A DNA stretch of 7,079 bases, taken from positions 1 through 7,079 of the forward strand of contig WTGR01000547.1 in assembly GCA_011523485.1 (NCBI GenBank), given 5' to 3'. Below, piece after piece: positions 1-6,000 of the stretch. The stretch is from Acidobacteriota bacterium (GTDB taxonomy: Bacteria; Acidobacteriota; Vicinamibacteria; Vicinamibacterales; UBA8438). Made by a program: the position numbers and the translations under genes. Below the pieces are notes generated by a model that was not told where the DNA came from, did no database searches, and worked only from the letters and a program-made list of their open reading frames with translations. Positions within the stretch are counted from its first letter, which is position 1; every line of letters begins with the position of its first letter.

Positions 1-3000
1 CCTTCGACCCGCAGACGCGGACCGTCTCGGGCACGCCGCGCGAGTCCGGGGACTTCACGGTCACCTACACCGCGGACGACGCCGACGTGGTGGCGAGCGC
101 GTATCTCGACCCCGGCTGCCCGAACGGCGGCACCTATCCGGCAGATTATCCTGTTGCAAGCTTAAGAGGCACGAACTGCGGCAACGACACCGCGACCCGG
201 ACGTTCACGATCAACGTGCGGCCCTTCATCGAGCTGGTGCGGGTGATCTCGGCGCCGACCCACGACGCGAACGGCGACGGCGTGAACGACACCTATGTCA
301 GGAACGACACGATCGTGATCGACGTGGAGATGACCGAGCCGGTCGAGGTCAAGGACAGGGGCACGGACGGCGACAATGTGCGGCTGCGCCTGATGCTGGG
401 GGAGAACGGCACGTCGGGCGAGAGTCCCAGGGGGGCCAAGACCACGCTGGTCAACGTGTTCCACGGCGGCAAGACGCTGCGCTTCGCCTACAAGGTGGAG
501 CGGCCCGACAGCGACCCGGACGGCGTGCGGGTGGCGACGACCGCCGCCGACGCGGTGGTGGTCCTGCGGAACGGGGCGAGCATCACCGGGCTGGTCTCCG
601 GGCTCGCCGCGGACGTGAAGAAGCGCGGCGTCGAGACCCTGAATTCGGTGGGCGAGAACGGCCAGCCCCTGACCTATGTCAGCGGGCGGGCGGGCTCCCC
701 CGGCCCGAAGCCCCTGAGCGCGACGGTGAACGGCGCGACGCTCAGGGTGACCTTCGACGCCGGGCTGGCCGCGCTCGACGACGCGGACGTGGCCGCGCTG
801 CCCTTTCACATGGCCGTGCAGGGCGCGGGCGGCGCGAGCGGCAACCGCAACGCCTTCCAGCACCCGACCGGGTACGTGCTGACCGGCGTTGGGGGAGACG
901 CGCTGGAGATGACGCTGGGCGTGCCGGCCGAGGTCGGCGACCGGGTCACGCTGACCTACAAGCGGATCGACCACAAGGGTCCGCTCATGGACGCCGACGG
1001 CAACCTGGCGCCGGCGTTCGTGGACTTCATGGTGACGAACGACACGGGAACCACCACCAGGACGGCGCAAGCGGGCGCCGCGCTGGTCCGCAACAACGGC
1101 CAGTCGTTCACCGATGCCCAGGCCGGCAACTTCACCCGCGACTACGCGACGTCGTTCACCACCGGCGGTGCGAGCGGCGGGTACGTGTTGAAGCGCGTGG
1201 ACATCTGGTGGAAGCGAAATTCCGGGACATCACCGATCGGCAGCAGCGTTAACATACTTATCTATACCGACGCTTCCGGCTCTCCAGGCACGTACCTCGG
1301 GCAAGGAACAGCCACGGCGGCACCGAACTCCTGGGGAAGGGCGCAGGCCGACATCCGTCCAGGCTTCGCCCTGCCGATCGGCATCGATCTGGACCCGAAC
1401 ACCACGTATTGGGTCATCGTCGACCCCGCCACCGATGCAGGTGGCGAACAGACCTTTCTCATTGGCGGAACGTCGTCGGACGCCGAGGACTCGGGCGGGC
1501 AGTCGGACTGGAGCATCGGGAACGATCGCCTCTGGAGGACCAGCGGCGGCAGTTGGAACACCGGCAACACCGACGCGAACGCGCTGCGGCTGAGGCTGGC
1601 CGGCGACGTGCTGGACAAGGTGCCGGCAACAGAGGTGACGCAGACGGGCGCCACCCTGGTCGGCAACAACGGCCAGGCGAACAGCGATACCGAAGCGGGC
1701 ACCTTCGTAAGGGACTACGCGACGTCGTTCACCACCGGCGGTGCGAGCGGCGGGTATGTGCTGAAGCGCGTGGATCTCGTGGCGAAGCACGAGTCCCAGG
1801 CGGCAAATGTCGGCAACACCGATGTGAATGTCTACACCGACGCCTCCGGGGTCCCGGGCACGTGGCTCGGGAGGGGATTTGGATCGGCGGATTCTGAGAC
1901 AACCACATCCTGGGCAAGCTTTGAGCACGACATATACGACAATCTTGGCAAAGCTGGTGCGGTCGGCATCGATCTGGCCCCCGACACCAAGTATTGGGTC
2001 GTCGCCAATGGTACTTCGGGCAACACGGCCAACCTTGCGAACTATCTGATTGGCGGAACGTCGTCGGACGCCGAGGATTCGGGCGGGCTGTCGGACTGGA
2101 GCATCGGCAACCATCGCCTTTGGAGCGACGACGGCAGTTGGAGCACCAGCGACACCAACGCCAACGCGCTGCGGCTGAGGCTGGTCGGCGACGTGCTGGA
2201 CGTGGTGACGGTGCCGCGGCCGCTGGAGGCGAGCGTGTCGGGGAAGACGCTGAAGATCGTCTTCGACGGGGCGCTCGACACGACCTCCTCGGTGTCCGGG
2301 CAGCACTTCCTGGTCGAGGCGCGGGACCGGAACGACGATGCGCTCTCGATCAAGGGCACGGAAGCGGACGTGGCCGTCTCGGGATCGACGGTGACGGTGA
2401 CGCTGACCGACGCGGTGCCGCCCGGCGCGCTTGCGGACGTCACCTACGATCCGCCCGAACTGGACCTCAAGGCCGCCGGCAGCGGCGCCCACGTAAGCCG
2501 GTTCGTGCGGTTCAAGATCGAGACGGTGTTCGACACGGTCGCCCCGGCGCTTGCGCAGGTCGCGGTGGTGCAGACGAGCGAGAACCCGGCCGGGTTCCGG
2601 GCGGTGCTGTATTTCGACGAGGCGCTGGACCCGGACTCGGTGCCGGTGGCGGGGGGGTTCAGCGTGAAGCTGGACGATCGGGACGCGGTGACCCCGACCG
2701 CGGTCGCGCTCGAGGACAGCGCGGTGGTGCTGACCGTGGACCTGGCGGCGGCGCCCGGCGAGGAGGAGGTCGACGGCACCTACGCCATGGCCGTCGTGAC
2801 CTACGCCAAGGGCACGAACCCGCTCCGGGACCTGGCGGGCAACGAGGCGGCCTCGTTGACCAAGCGGAACCTGACCGTCGAGCAGCCCGGCGCGCCGGGG
2901 CTCGGCGGCACCATCGTGGTGGGGCCGAGCGGGAAGCTGGTCGGCAACACCGGGCAGTCCCGGGTAGGCTCCGGCGCCCTGGACAGAGACGTTGCCCAGC

Positions 3001-6000
3001 AGTTCCTCACCGGCACCCACGCCGCGGGCTACAAGCTGACCCGCGTGGACCTGTCGTTCGAGGTCGACAACCCGTCGGGGTCGACGGGGGCGGGCTACAG
3101 CGTGGAGATCTGGTCCATATCTAATAGCCAACCCGGCGCCCGCTTGGGCACGCTGACGAACCCGCCCGCACTCAGCGCGGGGCTCAACACGTTCACGGCC
3201 CCGGGGACGGGCATCGACCTGGACGCCAGGACCTCCTACTTCTTGGTGGTCAATGCCAGCAGTCAGGGAGACAGGCAGGAGAAGCTCGTCGCCACGGATT
3301 CGGACGCCATTGATGCGGGTGCAGCCGCCGGGTGGGCAATGACCGCGTCGAGTTGGACCCGGAGCGGCAGCACTTGGTCCAGTAGTATTTGGGAATGGAA
3401 AACCGCCATCCACGGCAGCGCGAAGACCCTGGTCCCGGTAGCGGCGCCGGAGAGCGCGACGCTGGTCGGCAACACCGGGCAGAGCCGCGCCAACACCACA
3501 GTGTTCCACAGCAACGATGGCGCACTGGCCTTCCAGACCGGCAGCCACGCCTATGGCTACAGGCTGACCAGCGTGACGGTGCCGTTCAGCGGTGCGCGCC
3601 CGAGCGCGGCTACGCACGAGGTCCGCATTCACGCCGTGAACGCGAGCGACCGGCCGGGCGCCGTCCTGGGCAAGCTTTCCCTTGATCTGGCGTCCGGCCT
3701 CTCCGTGACCTACGCCGCTCTGGGCGCGGGCATCGACCTCGCCCCGGAGACGAGGTACTTCGTCGTCTACCACTCCACGGGCGATGACTTTGCCGTGGTA
3801 AGAGTAGAGACGGACTCGGGCGCCGAGGATGCGGGTGCGGCCGACGGGTGGAGCCTTGCGAACGGCAGTCTCATAAGAGCCTTCGGCACTACTTGGAACA
3901 CACGAAGCTTCATCTGGCAGATCGCCATCCAGGGCCATGCGAAAGCGCCGCCCCCGAGCAGTGCGACGCTGGTCGGCAATACCGGTCAGACCGGGACCAC
4001 CACCGACTTCGATCTCCACTTAGCCCAGGGGTTCACCACCGGCGGGAACCCCGCCGGCTACCGGCTGACGAGCGTGGCGGTCCCGTTCGGTAACTCGGCC
4101 GCGGCAGCGGGTTCGATCGAGATGCGCATTCATGCCTCGGACTCGGCCAACCGGCCGGGCGCCTCGCTGGGCACGCTTTCATACGGTCCCGTGTCCGGCA
4201 CCACCGTCGCCTACACCGCACCTGACGCGGGCATCCCGCTCGACCGGGGAACGCAGTACTTCGTCGTTGCCCACATCCTCGATAGCAGTGACGGTGCGGT
4301 ATTCCTGGACACCCAGTCGGACGCCGAGGATGCGGGCGCGGCCGGGTGGAGCCTCGCGAACGCGTTACTTTACAGGACCAGGGCCGGCAACTCCCAATGG
4401 AATGTACAGGGCCAGTCGTATAGCTTGAAAATCGACATCCACGGCCATGCGAAGGCGCCGCTGGAGAGCGCGGAGGTGTCCGGCTCCCGCCTGGCGATCC
4501 CCTTCAACAGGGCGCTCGATCCGGCCAGCGTGCCGGCGCCGGGGGCGTTCACGCTCCACCACCCGCCGGTCGAGGGCCAGGCCGACGACCCGGAGGTGTA
4601 CGGCAGGGTCAGCGCCGTCGCGGTGGAGGGCAAGACCGTGGTCCTGGAGCTGGCGGACGTGGTGTACCCCTGCGCCAAGGCGACGCCGTTCACGCTGAGC
4701 TACGCGAAGAGCGCGACGGGGAAGAACCTCCGGACGATGACCGGGCACCTGGCGGACGACATAGACGCGGCGCCGGTGACCAACCGACGCTGGTGGGAGC
4801 GGTGCGAGGAGAACTGGGTGGACGGAGCGTTCGTGGGCAGCGTCATCCTCAGGGCCAAGCGGCCGTTCGCGACCGCCGAGGCGCCGAAACCCGCATGGTT
4901 TGCGGTGACGGCGTCGGGCGGGCCGGTGACTGTGACCGGGGCGGCGTTCGACCCGGACGACGCGCACGTGCTCAAGCTGGCGCTGGACCGCGAGTTCGCC
5001 GCCGGCGAAACGGTCACCGTGAGCTACACCCGCCCGCAGGGCGCGTCCGGACTGTGGGACGTGGACGGCCGGCAGCTTGCGGACCTTTCGGACGTGACGG
5101 TGACCCCGGCGCCGGCGGGAGCCGCGGTGGCGGTGGTCTCGGACGCAGGGAGCGACGACACCTACGCGGCGGGCGAGATGATCCGGGTCAGGGTGACGTT
5201 CGCCGAGCCGGTGACGGTGGACACGTCCGGCGGCACGCCGCGGCTCGCGATCGACATGGACCCGGCGGACTGGGGCCGCAAGTGGGCGAGCTACGAGAGC
5301 GGCTCGGGGACGGCGGAGCTGGTCTTCGCCTACCGCGTGGTCGAGCCGAACGAATCGACCCGGGGCATCGCGGTGCTGGCGAACACGCTGCAGGCGAACG
5401 GCGGGTCGATCGCGCTCCCGGCCGGCGGGGCGGCGGCGCTTCGCCACCAGGGCCTGGACCACGACCCGGCGCACAAGGTGGACTGGCGGCTCGCGCCGGC
5501 AGGCGCCGCGTCGGTGACCGGCGTGGCGCTGGTCTCGGACGCGGGCGGCGACGACACCTATGCGCTCGGCGAGGCGGTCCGCGTGCGCGTGACGTTCAGC
5601 GAGGCGGTCGAGGTCGACACGGCGGGCGGCACGCCGCGGCTCAGGATCGACATGGACCCGGCGCAATGGGGCGCCAAGTGGGCGGCCTACGAGAGCGGCT
5701 CGGGCACGGCGGAGCTGGTCTTCGCCTACGAAGTGGCGAAGCCGAACCTGTCGACGGCGGGCGTCGCGGTGCCGGCGGACACGCTGGAGGCGAACGGCGG
5801 CGCGGTCCGCGCGGCGGCGGCGGGCACGGATGCGCACCTGCCGCATGCGGGCCTCGGCCACGACCCGGCGCACAAGGTGGACTGGCGGCTTTCGCCGGCG
5901 CCCTCGGGCGCGGTGTCGGCGACCGGGGTTGCGGTGGTCTCGACGCCGGCCGCCGGCGACACCTACGGGCTCGGCGAGACGATCCGGGTGAGGGTGACGT

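Noticed and set aside
1560..1660. Possible insertion-element boundary between anchor-like copies 1 and 2
   Set aside because: No terminal inverted repeats or target duplications were seen, and the frame and module order are intact across the junction.
1140..2201. Variable region of a diversity-generating retroelement
   Set aside because: The diverged cores differ at all base types rather than only at template adenines, no reverse transcriptase or template repeat is in the window, and the module is not a C-type lectin fold by motif.
1994..3124. Plus-strand frame of 376 codons in another phase
   Set aside because: Gly/Arg-rich shadow of the anchor-like copy 2 and SwmB-like region; the main frame is continuous and carries all domain motifs here.
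1230..4019. Long minus-strand open frame of 929 codons
   Set aside because: It shows the same Arg-rich shadow composition. Its repeated 'QPQPQRVGVGVAG'-type segments are simply the reverse complement of the anchor-like repeats on the + strand.
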